Assembly (NCBI GenBank): GCA_000824825.2 | Contig: LM655170.1 | Coordinates: 11,853-75,852 of the forward strand | Source of the DNA: Mesorhizobium sp. ORS 3324 | Lineage (GTDB): Bacteria; Pseudomonadota; Alphaproteobacteria; Rhizobiales; Rhizobiaceae | Direction of reading: 5' to 3' | DNA: 64,000 bases | Shown: piece by piece, positions 57,034 to 64,000 of the stretch | Numbering within the stretch: the first letter of the stretch is position 1 | Layout: each line of letters starts with the position of its first letter | Notes under the pieces: model-generated | The model's database searches: none | The model's input: the letters and a program-made list of their open reading frames with translations, nothing else | What the model was told of the DNA's origin: nothing | Translations under genes and position numbers: made by a program

Positions 57034-57894
57034 TCATCGCGTGTCGGTGGCGGGGTCGAGCTTCAATGCGCCGCGTCGGATCTCGAACAGCATGACGCCG
57101 GTGGCGACCGCCAGATTGAGGGAATCGGCGCGGCCGGCCTGCGGGATCCTGAGCAGCCGGTCGCAGCTCTCGGCGAGGCTGTCGGGCAAGCCCTGCTGCT
57201 CGTTGCCCATCAGGAGCAGCACTGGCCCCCGCGAGAAGTCGACCGAGCGGTAGTCGACAGCGCCCTTCAGATGCGTTCCGGCGACGAGCCCCGGAAAGTC
57301 GCGCCGCCAGGCGAGGAAGGCCTGCTCCGTCGCCTTGGCGACGGGTACGGCGAAGATCGAGCCCATGGTGGCGCGCACCGTCTCCAGTGAAAACGGATCG
57401 GTGGTGTCGCCGACCAGGATGACGCCCCTGGCGCCGACGGCATCGACGGTGCGGATGACGGTGCCGAGATTGCCGGGGTCGCGCACGCGATCGAGCGCGA
57501 CCCAGACATCGCCGTCCGTGGCGCGGATGTCTCTCAGCGGCAGGCTCTGCTGCGCGAAGACGCCGACAACCATTTGCGGGTTTTCGCGGCGGGTGATTGC
57601 CGCGAGCACCTTCTCCGAGACTTCGAGCACGGTGCCGCCGGCGGCGACCGTGCGCGCCGCGACCTTTTCTATGGCCGCATTGCCGCGCCCTGCCTTGGCG
57701 AAGACCAGCGTCCTGATCGACCAGCCGAGGTCGAGCGCGTCGATGACCAGCTTCAGGCCTTCGGCCATGAAGGCGTTCTGCTGGTCGCGGAATTTCTTGA
57801 GGGCCAGCGCCTTGATGTCCTTGACCAGCGGATTGGCGAGGCTGGTGACTTCCTTGACCTGGCCGACGGGCCGGGCTCCATCATGCGGGACCAT
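57034..57894 (-). CDS. TrmH/SpoU-family RNA 2'-O-methyltransferase
   Basis: 286 residues. N-terminal substrate-binding domain (VTSLANPLVKDIKAL, FMAEGLKLV) and SPOUT knot with VWVALDRVRDPGNLGTVIRT, VLLLMGNEQQGLPDSLAE and RIPQAGRADSLNLAVATG, the three SpoU motifs. It is likely to methylate rRNA or tRNA ribose; the target is undetermined. Its ATG directly abuts the stop of the preceding methyltransferase gene. Confidence 0.92.
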   Translation of the reverse strand: MVPHDGARPVGQVKEVTSLANPLVKDIKALALKKFRDQQNAFMAEGLKLVIDALDLGWSIRTLVFAKAGRGNAAIEKVAARTVAAGGTVLEVSEKVLAAITRRENPQMVVGVFAQQSLPLRDIRATDGDVWVALDRVRDPGNLGTVIRTVDAVGARGVILVGDTTDPFSLETVRATMGSIFAVPVAKATEQAFLAWRRDFPGLVAGTHLKGAVDYRSVDFSRGPVLLLMGNEQQGLPDSLAESCDRLLRIPQAGRADSLNLAVATGVMLFEIRRGALKLDPATDTR

Positions 57895-58956
57895 TCAAGC
57901 CACCCAGCGCGAGAACAGCGAGGTCGAGAGCGCGCGGCCGGCGGATTTCTCGCGGATGATCAGCTCGCCGGATTCGACCGTGCCGCCCATGCCGGCGAAG
58001 GTATCGCGCATCAGGGCGTGGATGGCGAAGAAGGAGGCGCGGATCGAATAGGCGGTGAGAACGACGGCAATCGGCCTCGGCGTCAGGATCGAGCGGCAGA
58101 GGTCGGTTAGACCGGGCAGGTCCTCGAACAATTGCCAGACCTCGCCCTTGGGGCCACGGCCGTAGGCAGGCGGGTCGAACAGCACGATGTCGTAGCGGCT
58201 GCCGCGGCGTTCCTCGCGCTCGGCGAACTTCACCGCGTCCTCGACGATCCAGCGGATCGGCTTGTCGGAAAGCCCGGCCATTTCCTGGTTCTCGCGCGCC
58301 CAGCCGATCGCCTTCTTCGAGGCGTCGACATGCGTGACCTCGGCGCCGGCGCGGGCCGCCACCAGCGAGGCAAGGCCGGTATAGCCGAAGAGGTTGAGCA
58401 CCTTGACCGGGCGCTTCGCCGCGGCGATCAGCCCGGCCATATGGTCCCAATGCGAGGCCTGCTCGGGAAAGACGCCGACATGGCGGAACGAGGTGAAGCG
58501 GCCGAGATAGTCGATGCCGTCATGCTTCATCGGCCAGGTCTCGCCGAGCGGCGCCTTTGGAAAACGCCAGCGGCCGATGCCTTCCTCGTCGGTGTCGCCG
58601 GTGAACACGGCGTCGGCGCGCTCCCATTCCTTGGCTGGAAGCGCGCGCTGCCAGATCGCCTGGCCCTCTGGGCGCACGATGCGGTAGGGGCCGTACTGCT
58701 CCAGCTTCTCGCCACCGCCGCTGTCCAGCAGCGCATAGTCGGCGTTGGGAGCGACTTCGAGGATCAGCGGCAGACGCTCGGCGGGCAACGGGCCTTCGCG
58801 GCGGACGAGCGGGCGCTGCGCTGGTTTTGCCTCCTGGCGATGGTGCGGCTCTGACCCCGCCGCCGAAGCCGTCTCGCGCAGGCGCGACTGGCTGGGACCG
58901 GGTTTCGCCGGCTGGCGCGGGCGGTTGTCGCGGTTTCGGTCGCGAAATGACTTCAA
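57895..58956 (-). CDS. Class I SAM-dependent methyltransferase (RlmI-like)
   Basis: 353 residues from a TTG at 58956 with GGAG seven bases upstream. The frame is open to 59835, but the extra part is antisense to the YafY gene and has no protein character. After a basic N-terminus: LFGYTGLASLVAARAGAEVTHVD (SAM-binding), DAVKFAEREERRGSRYDIVLFDPPAYGRG with the DPPxYG catalytic-type motif. Resembles rRNA m5C/m2G methyltransferases of the RlmI/RlmK group. Confidence 0.85.
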   Translation of the reverse strand: MKSFRDRNRDNRPRQPAKPGPSQSRLRETASAAGSEPHHRQEAKPAQRPLVRREGPLPAERLPLILEVAPNADYALLDSGGGEKLEQYGPYRIVRPEGQAIWQRALPAKEWERADAVFTGDTDEEGIGRWRFPKAPLGETWPMKHDGIDYLGRFTSFRHVGVFPEQASHWDHMAGLIAAAKRPVKVLNLFGYTGLASLVAARAGAEVTHVDASKKAIGWARENQEMAGLSDKPIRWIVEDAVKFAEREERRGSRYDIVLFDPPAYGRGPKGEVWQLFEDLPGLTDLCRSILTPRPIAVVLTAYSIRASFFAIHALMRDTFAGMGGTVESGELIIREKSAGRALSTSLFSRWVA

Positions 58957-59079
58957 GAACAATCTCCGGAACGGCAGGCCGCTTTTGGCATAGGCCTTTA
59001 GCCTTCGCAACCAGATGGTCCGGCGCTGTCCCGTCGCGATGCGATGGACCGAGCAGAAGAAACGGGCAAATCTCAAGTC

Positions 59080-59790
59080 ATGTCCCGCTCCGAACGCCTG
59101 CTCGATCTCATCCAGATCCTGCGCCGCCACCGCCGGCCGGTGAGCGGCCACACGCTTGCCGGCGAGATGGGTGTGTCGATCCGCACGCTTTATCGCGACA
59201 TCGCGACGCTGCAGGGGCAGGGCGCGCCGATCGAGGGCGAGACGGGGCTGGGCTATGTGCTGAAGCCCGGCTTCATGCTGCCGCCGCTGATGTTCACCGA
59301 CGAGGAGATCGAGGCGATCGTGCTCGGCTCGCGCTGGGTGGCAAAGCAGCCGGACAAGCGGCTGGCGGCGGCCGCGACGGACGCGCTGTCGAAGATTGCA
59401 GCGGTGCTGCCGGACGATCTGCGCGAGGACCTCGACGCCACGACGCTGCTCGTAGGACCGAGTTCCACAACCGTCGAGGCGATCGACCTCGGGGTCGTGC
59501 GGCAGGCAATCCGCCACGAGCGCAAGCTCGGCTTCCTCTATCGCGATGCCGGCGGCGCCGCCTCGGAGCGTATGGTCTGGCCGTTCGCGCTCGGCTTCTT
59601 CGACAAGGTGCGGGTGATGGTGGCGTGGTGCGAGATGCGTCAAGATTTCCGGCATTTCCGCGCCGACCGCATGTCTCACCTCGCTGCTACCGACATTCGC
59701 TATCCGCGCCGCCGCCAGGCGATGTTGAAGGAATGGAAGGCGACGCTCGACAACCCGGGTCAGAACGCAGCGAAAGATTCGGCTGGGTGA
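59080..59790 (+). CDS. YafY-family regulator (HTH + WYL domain)
   Basis: 236 residues from ATG 59080 (MSRSERLLDLIQ), the usual family N-terminus; an in-frame ATG at 59044 is possible. HTH_11-type winged helix (VSGHTLAGEMGVSIRTLYRDIATLQGQGAPIEGE) and a C-terminal WYL domain that usually senses a small ligand or single-stranded nucleic acid. The VOC gene follows on the same strand and may be its target. Confidence 0.9.
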   Translation: MSRSERLLDLIQILRRHRRPVSGHTLAGEMGVSIRTLYRDIATLQGQGAPIEGETGLGYVLKPGFMLPPLMFTDEEIEAIVLGSRWVAKQPDKRLAAAATDALSKIAAVLPDDLREDLDATTLLVGPSSTTVEAIDLGVVRQAIRHERKLGFLYRDAGGAASERMVWPFALGFFDKVRVMVAWCEMRQDFRHFRADRMSHLAATDIRYPRRRQAMLKEWKATLDNPGQNAAKDSAG

Positions 59791-59831
59791 CGACTGCTGC
59801 CAGAATCTGACAGTAGGTCGATCTATGTTCA

Positions 59832-59851
59832 CCAAGGTTCAGACACCTTGG
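59832..59851. promoter_or_regulatory. Inverted repeat before the VOC gene
   Basis: CCAAGGT, six bases, ACCTTGG: a perfect 7-bp-arm inverted repeat ending next to the GGAG ribosome-binding site of the VOC gene. Could be a YafY operator or a hairpin affecting translation start. Confidence 0.5.
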
Positions 59852-59860
59852 AGAACAGAT

Positions 59861-60229
59861 ATGTCCACGCCCAATTTCGCCATCCTCTATGTCGACAGCC
59901 CCGAGAAGAGCGGCGCCTTCTATGCTTCGCTGCTCGGACATGAGCCGGTCGAGGCCTCGCCGACCTTTGCAATGTTCGTGCTCGACAAAGGCTTCAAGCT
60001 CGGGCTGTGGTCGCGCCACACCGTTGAGCCGGCCGCCGCCGCGGCAGGCGGAGGCGGCGAGCTCGTGCTGGCGGTCGAGAATGCGGCCGCGGTCGACGCC
60101 ACGCATTCGGACTGGGCCAAGCGCGGCCTGAAAATCCTGCAGGCGCCGACCGACATGGACTTCGGCCGCACCTTCGTCGCGCTCGACCCCGATGGTCATC
60201 GGCTGCGGGTTTATTGGCCGAATGAGTAG
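59861..60229 (+). CDS. VOC-superfamily (glyoxalase/bleomycin-resistance type) protein
   Basis: 122 residues from ATG at 59861; GGAGAACAGAT upstream. Two beta-alpha-beta-beta-beta units: FAILYVDSPEKSGAFYASLLGHEP and HSDWAKRGLKILQAPTDMDFGRTFVALDPDGHRLRVYWP. Such single-domain VOC proteins bind or turn over small toxic molecules. Paired with a YafY regulator just upstream. Confidence 0.88.
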   Translation: MSTPNFAILYVDSPEKSGAFYASLLGHEPVEASPTFAMFVLDKGFKLGLWSRHTVEPAAAAAGGGGELVLAVENAAAVDATHSDWAKRGLKILQAPTDMDFGRTFVALDPDGHRLRVYWPNE

Positions 60230-60327
60230 GGGAGTAGGGGAGTAGGGGAGTAGGGGAGCGCGCCTCCCGAGCCGTATTATCAGCGCTCTAACATACTCCC
60301 TTACTCCCCTATTCCCCTACTCCCTTA
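60226..60327. repeat. GGGGAGTA simple-repeat hairpin between convergent genes
   Basis: Four tandem GGGGAGTA-like units starting at the VOC stop codon (60226-60256) and complementary TACTCCCCT/ACTCCCCTA units at 60293-60327 enclose about 40 bp. The right arm reaches into the end of the ornithine cyclodeaminase-like gene. Confidence 0.75.
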
Positions 60328-61288
60328 TCTTGAGCGCCTCGTAGACGGCGATGCCGGCGGCGAGGTCCTCGAGCGCGGCGCCGACAGATTTGAACAGCGT
60401 GATCTCGCCGTCATTCTGCCGGCCTTGTTTCTCAGCGCGCGCCAATTCATGCAGGTCGGCGACGATCGCTTCAGGCTTCAGCAGGCCGGAAGCCAGTGGC
60501 TGGACGATGTCGCCGGCCTCCTTGGTGGCGCCGGCGCGGGTGTCGACATAGACGCGGGCGCGGGAAATCGCTTCGTCGTCGCTTTCGCGCATCGCCGGCG
60601 TGAAGCCGCCGACCAGGTCGACATGGGTGCCCGGCTTCAGCAGCGCCCCCTTGATCAGCGGCGTCGTCGAAATCGTCGCTGAGGAGACGATGTCGGCCTC
60701 GCCAAGCTCGGCTTCGAGGTCGCTAGCAGCCTCGGCTGGGAGACCTTCGGCGCGCAGCGCGCTTGCCACCTTTTCGGCATTGGCCGGCGTGCGGTTCCAG
60801 ATGCGGATCGACGTGACCGGCCGAACCGCCGAATGCGCCTTGGCCAGGAAGGGCGACAGCGCGCCGGCGCCGATCACCAGCAGCCGCGCGGCGTCCTCGC
60901 GGGCGAGGTAGGATGATGCGAGCGCCGAGGCGCTAGCGGTGCGCCACTGCGTCAGCCGCTGGCCGTCGATCAGCGCTTCCGGCTCTCCGGTCACGCCGTC
61001 GAGCAGCAGATAGAGACCCATCACCGCCGGCTTGCCGATGGCGTTGTTGTCCGGCGACACGGTGACGATCTTGACGCCGATATGGCCGCCCGCCGAAGTG
61101 CCGGCGGCGTTGAAATCGGTCCAGGCCGGCATCAGCAGCAGCGTCGAGGCGGCGCCGTCCGGCCGCTCGACCGCGTGATGGTGACGCACCGGTTGCACCG
61201 CCCCTTCGCGAAAGGCGGTGCGCAGCGTCTCGACCAATCCGGGAAAGGTCAGCGCGTGATCGACCTCGTCGGCCGAGATGGTCAGCAT
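60317..61288 (-). CDS. Ornithine cyclodeaminase/mu-crystallin family protein
   Basis: 323 residues with a Rossmann-type fold: GHIGVKIVTVSPDNN, DGQRLTQWRTASASALASSYLA, LLVIGAGALSPFLAKAH (dinucleotide-binding), and VDLVGGFTPAMRESDDE. The family includes ornithine cyclodeaminase, ketimine reductase and alanine dehydrogenase-like enzymes; the reaction here is not settled by sequence. Confidence 0.9.
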   Translation of the reverse strand: MLTISADEVDHALTFPGLVETLRTAFREGAVQPVRHHHAVERPDGAASTLLLMPAWTDFNAAGTSAGGHIGVKIVTVSPDNNAIGKPAVMGLYLLLDGVTGEPEALIDGQRLTQWRTASASALASSYLAREDAARLLVIGAGALSPFLAKAHSAVRPVTSIRIWNRTPANAEKVASALRAEGLPAEAASDLEAELGEADIVSSATISTTPLIKGALLKPGTHVDLVGGFTPAMRESDDEAISRARVYVDTRAGATKEAGDIVQPLASGLLKPEAIVADLHELARAEKQGRQNDGEITLFKSVGAALEDLAAGIAVYEALKIRE

Positions 61289-61315
61289 GAAAGGCTCCGT
61301 GGCGCAATGCGCCGT

Positions 61316-61648
61316 TCAGTTGGTCGGCTTCGGCAGTGCCGGTCCTTTCGGCGCTGCGGGCGCGCGGCTCACCGCCTGGCGCAGGTTCTCGGCCTCGAGG
61401 CCGCGCTGGCGCGCGAGCTTGCGATAGCGGCCCTGCTTCACCCAGGTCGCCATGCTGCCGACGACCATGCCAACGGCCAAAGCCAGGAACAGGAAGATGA
61501 AGAGCGGCAGCGTCAATGTCAGCGCCGGGTTGCCCGGATGGAACGGATCGAGCGTGAAGGCGACCGGTCCGCGGTTGGCGACCGCGAGCGCGATCAGGAT
61601 GACGGCCAGCGGCACGAAGACCACGACGAGCACGAAGCGATTAAGCAT
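61316..61648 (-). CDS. LapA-domain membrane protein (DUF1049)
   Basis: 110 residues, two transmembrane helices (about 4-24 and 42-66) with the DUF1049 pattern NRGPVAFTLDPFHP and LPLFIFLFLALAVGMVVGS, then a basic cytoplasmic tail. GGAGATCTG just before ATG at 61648. Located downstream of ihfB as in many proteobacteria. Confidence 0.9.
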   Translation of the reverse strand: MLNRFVLVVVFVPLAVILIALAVANRGPVAFTLDPFHPGNPALTLTLPLFIFLFLALAVGMVVGSMATWVKQGRYRKLARQRGLEAENLRQAVSRAPAAPKGPALPKPTN

Positions 61649-61669
61649 CAGATCTCCATGGAGAGGCGG

Positions 61670-61728
61670 TTTAAAGCGCGCACGTCTTTGTCCCGAAACC
61701 GGTCTCCACTTTCGGGAGACATGCTCTG
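61670..61728. repeat. Diverged RIME-like repeat
   Basis: TTTAAAGCGCG followed by a GTCCCGAAACC..TTTCGGGAGACATGC palindrome, between lapA and ihfB. Module-wise related to the four RIME-like copies but clearly different in sequence. Confidence 0.5.
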
Positions 61729-61765
61729 AGCCCCGGGACGGCGTTTGGACCCGCCGGCGCGGCGC

Positions 61766-62050
61766 TTATTTGCCGCCGTTCAGCCTTTCGCGCAACTCCT
61801 TGCCGGTCTTGAAGAACGGCACCCACTTCTCCTCGACCTCGACGGACTCGCCCGTGCGCGGGTTGCGGCCAGTGCGGGCAGGGCGGTTCTTCACCGAAAA
61901 GGCACCGAAACCGCGCAGCTCGACCCTGTTGCCTTCGGCAAGGGCGTCGGTGATCTCGTCAAAGATCGCGCCGACGATGTTTTCGACATCGCGCAGGAAA
62001 AGGTGCGGGTTGCGCGCGGCAATGATCTGCACAAGTTCAGACTTGATCAT
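61766..62050 (-). CDS. ihfB: Integration host factor beta subunit
   Basis: 94-residue HU/IHF-fold DNA-bending protein; [62 protein letters not shown] includes the proline-tipped arm and the IHF-beta-type sequence. Acts with IHF alpha in promoter architecture and site-specific recombination. Located between sppA and lapA. Confidence 0.95.
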   Translation of the reverse strand: MIKSELVQIIAARNPHLFLRDVENIVGAIFDEITDALAEGNRVELRGFGAFSVKNRPARTGRNPRTGESVEVEEKWVPFFKTGKELRERLNGGK

Positions 62051-62128
62051 GAGAACGTTCCCCGTAAACCACTGCGGTCAAATTATCAGGATGATTTTAT
62101 TGCTTTTTTGGTTCTTCCCAACAGCTTG

Positions 62129-63082
62129 TCAAGGGTGCCAGACCGAAACGAGACCGTCAAGGAACAAGCGGTCCGCGCCAAGCTCGTGAATGACATCGCC
62201 GCCGGCGTCCGGCAAGCCGAGCGCATTTGAGATGGCTTTGGTCATGCTCCGCGAAAACAGGTAGCTGCGCCCCTCCGTGCTCTTCCATTCGACGACCTTG
62301 AGCTTTTTGTCGACGCCCTTGCTCGTCAGCCAGTCGATCGCCTCGGTCTCGCCGCCAACGGCGTCGACCAGGTGATTGCCGAGCGCCTGCCGGCCGGTGA
62401 AGATCGCACCGTCGGCCAGAGCGAGCGCTTGCTCATGCGACATCTTGCGCCGTTCGGCGACGATGCCGACGAACCAGTCATAGCTGTCGAGGATGAGCTT
62501 TCGCACCATGGCGCGCTCGTCGTCATTGGTCGGCTTGAAGGGCGAGGGCGCAGCCTTGAGCGGCGAGGATTTCACTTCCTCGAGCTTGATGCCGAGCTTG
62601 TCCATCAAGCCGCTCACGTCGGGATACTGGATCAGCACGCCGATCGAGCCGACGATCGAGGTCTTGCGGGCGACGATGTGATCGGCCGCGCTGGCGATCA
62701 TGTAGCCGGCAGACGCCGCCAGCGTGCCGACCTCGGCAACCACCGGTTTGTCGCCGGCAAGCTTGCGCACTTCCTCATAGATCGACTCGCCGCCGACCGT
62801 GGTGCCGCCTGGCGAATCGATTGAAAGGATGACGCCCTTCACCATTGCGGACTTGCGGATCGTCTCCAGCCTTTTGATCAGCTCCTCGTCCTCGGTGATG
62901 GTGCCTTCGATCTTGACCTTGGCGATGTGGTCAACCGCCTGGCCGGTGAAATCTTCACCGTAAATCCATGCCGAAAAGGCGATCAGCGCTGCCGCCAGCA
63001 CCACAAATGCGGCCACGCGCCAGAACGTCAGCTTGCGGCGCAAGCGGCGGCGGTCGATCAGGTCGTCGGCTCTCATTGCCAT
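62129..63082 (-). CDS. sppA: Signal peptide peptidase SppA (short form)
   Basis: 317 residues from ATG at 63082 with GAGG six bases upstream. One N-terminal membrane anchor (about 22-45), then a single ClpP/crotonase-like protease domain: ILSIDSPGGTTVGGESIYEEV, the catalytic serine region GTLAASAGYMIASAADHIVA and KTSIVGSIGVL. It degrades cleaved signal peptides in the membrane. Upstream of ihfB. Confidence 0.93.
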   Translation of the reverse strand: MAMRADDLIDRRRLRRKLTFWRVAAFVVLAAALIAFSAWIYGEDFTGQAVDHIAKVKIEGTITEDEELIKRLETIRKSAMVKGVILSIDSPGGTTVGGESIYEEVRKLAGDKPVVAEVGTLAASAGYMIASAADHIVARKTSIVGSIGVLIQYPDVSGLMDKLGIKLEEVKSSPLKAAPSPFKPTNDDERAMVRKLILDSYDWFVGIVAERRKMSHEQALALADGAIFTGRQALGNHLVDAVGGETEAIDWLTSKGVDKKLKVVEWKSTEGRSYLFSRSMTKAISNALGLPDAGGDVIHELGADRLFLDGLVSVWHP

Positions 63083-63375
63083 TGTCAGCCTCACAGTCGC
63101 TGGGAAAGGACGCTTTTAAAGCAAGCATCCCCGCGCGGCTACCGTTTCCTGACAACTTCGGCGCGAACGATGGACGTTGAAGATGGCCTCACGAAAAATT
63201 AACGCAGCCTGTCCCTATCTGCTATGAAAGGATGGCAGTCCGGCCGAATTCGTCCTAGTCGTGCGGTAGCAGCCGTCACATTTTTGCAGTTTTCCTCCGC
63301 TTGTGCTTGCGTGCGGGGGCCGGCATACCACCTATAGGCGGTGTTTGGCGGGCAAGGGCTCATTAGAAAACAGTC
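63083..63375. promoter_or_regulatory. Divergent sppA/lptC control region
   Basis: 293 bp without a gene, containing the divergent promoters for sppA (leftward) and lptC (rightward). No repeat or clear operator seen. Confidence 0.5.
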
Positions 63376-64000
63376 ATGTTGGCGCGATCTGACGAAACAA
63401 ACGATGCCGAGACGGCGTCGGTTGCCACTGGCGAAAGCGGCACGCGCGGCGATGCGTTCGACCGCGCGCAGCGGCATTCGCGCCGCGTGCGCGTGCTGAA
63501 GTTCGCCGTGCCGCTGCTCGCTGCGGCGATCGCGATCGCCTTTCCGGTCTATTCCTATCTCGCTGCGCCGGTGTCGATCTCGGTGCAGGCCGAAGGCAGC
63601 GCCTTTTCGAACGGCAAGCTGGTGATGGCCAATCCCAAGCTCAACGGCTTCACCAAGCAGAAGCTGCCTTATTCGCTAACCGCGACCAGGGCGACGCAGG
63701 ATGTCGGCAAGCAAGGCATCATCGATCTCGAAGGCATCAACGCCAAGCTGCCTGTCGCGGCCGACAATGTGGTGGCGGTCAACGCCGCGCACGGCATCTA
63801 CAACCGCGACGCCAACACGATGGACCTCACCAGCGACGTCGACGTGACGACCTCCGACGGCTTGGTCGCCAAGTTCAAATCGGTCTTCCTAGACATGGGC
63901 AAAGGCTCTATGAAGACGGACTATCCGGTCGATGTCACCCGTGGCGGGTCGCGCATCACCGCCGACTCGATGTCGGTCGAGGAAAACGGCAGGGTCGTGG
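63376..64000 (+). CDS. lptC: LPS export protein LptC, 5' part
   Basis: Open frame from ATG 63376 running off the window end (208 codons visible). A charged N-terminus (about 1-40), one transmembrane helix (about 48-68, FAVPLLAAAIAIAFPVYSY) and a periplasmic beta-jellyroll with KLVMANPKLNGFTKQKLPYS and DVDVTTSDG, typical of alphaproteobacterial LptC (DUF1239/YrbK). It would bridge LptBFG and LptA in lipopolysaccharide transport. lptA and lptB are expected just downstream. Confidence 0.88.
   Translation, partial: MLARSDETNDAETASVATGESGTRGDAFDRAQRHSRRVRVLKFAVPLLAAAIAIAFPVYSYLAAPVSISVQAEGSAFSNGKLVMANPKLNGFTKQKLPYSLTATRATQDVGKQGIIDLEGINAKLPVAADNVVAVNAAHGIYNRDANTMDLTSDVDVTTSDGLVAKFKSVFLDMGKGSMKTDYPVDVTRGGSRITADSMSVEENGRVV

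Noticed and set aside
58957..59835. Long N-terminal extension of the RlmI-like methyltransferase
   Set aside because: It would be antisense to the YafY gene and encodes low-complexity Arg/His-rich sequence; the TTG at 58956 has a good ribosome-binding site.

Overview
The window is high-GC chromosomal DNA that looks like a Mesorhizobium-type member of the Rhizobiales. The evidence is gene order (hisS-hisZ-hisG; cysG-DUF2849-cysI-cysH-DUF934; sppA-ihfB-lapA; olsB), alphaproteobacterial protein features, and repeated two-palindrome intergenic elements of the rhizobial RIME type. The call rests on gene content and memory of the families, not on a database search. No rRNA, tRNA or CRISPR array was found.

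Left part (1-22 kb), ordinary core genome: glycolate oxidase subunits glcE and glcF with a small membrane gene between them; folD; a small-RNA candidate bracketed by two inverted RIME-like repeats; an L,D-transpeptidase; tag; histidyl-tRNA synthetase and the HisZ/HisG ATP phosphoribosyltransferase pair; an acyl-CoA synthetase; a divergent oxyR/katG pair; a doubly frameshifted aqpZ; rsmB; a thioesterase; an MTA/SAH nucleosidase; a MarR regulator with a clear operator; and guaA.

Accessory island (about 22.0-34.4 kb), lower GC: a P4-type tyrosine integrase lies directly downstream of guaA with repeated octamers in front of it, followed by an AlpA-like gene. Then comes a complete, translationally coupled minus-strand operon jetA-jetB-jetC-jetD, a Wadjet SMC-type anti-plasmid system. 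To its right lies phage-like debris: an integrase fragment, an XRE repressor with stacked palindromic operators, a frameshifted gene, a small DNA-binding protein and a second full integrase. The right attachment site could not be recognised.

Right part (34.4-64 kb), core again: PBP1A; an SDR; an MDR reductase divergent from an AraC regulator; a YbaL-type K+/H+ antiporter; a host-attachment protein; the assimilatory sulfate/sulfite operon with a candidate upstream operator; a GMC oxidoreductase; a DJ-1/PfpI protein; grpE; a TRIC/YadS channel; olsB with a candidate Pho box; a hybrid histidine kinase; an AcuI-type reductase; lspA; two methyltransferases; a YafY/WYL regulator next to a VOC protein; an ornithine cyclodeaminase-like enzyme; lapA; ihfB; sppA; and the 5' part of lptC, cut by the window end.

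The main point of interest is the Wadjet island at the guaA integration hotspot. Secondary points are the repeat-bracketed small-RNA candidate, several sequence-visible operators, simple-repeat hairpins at gene ends, and the broken aqpZ.
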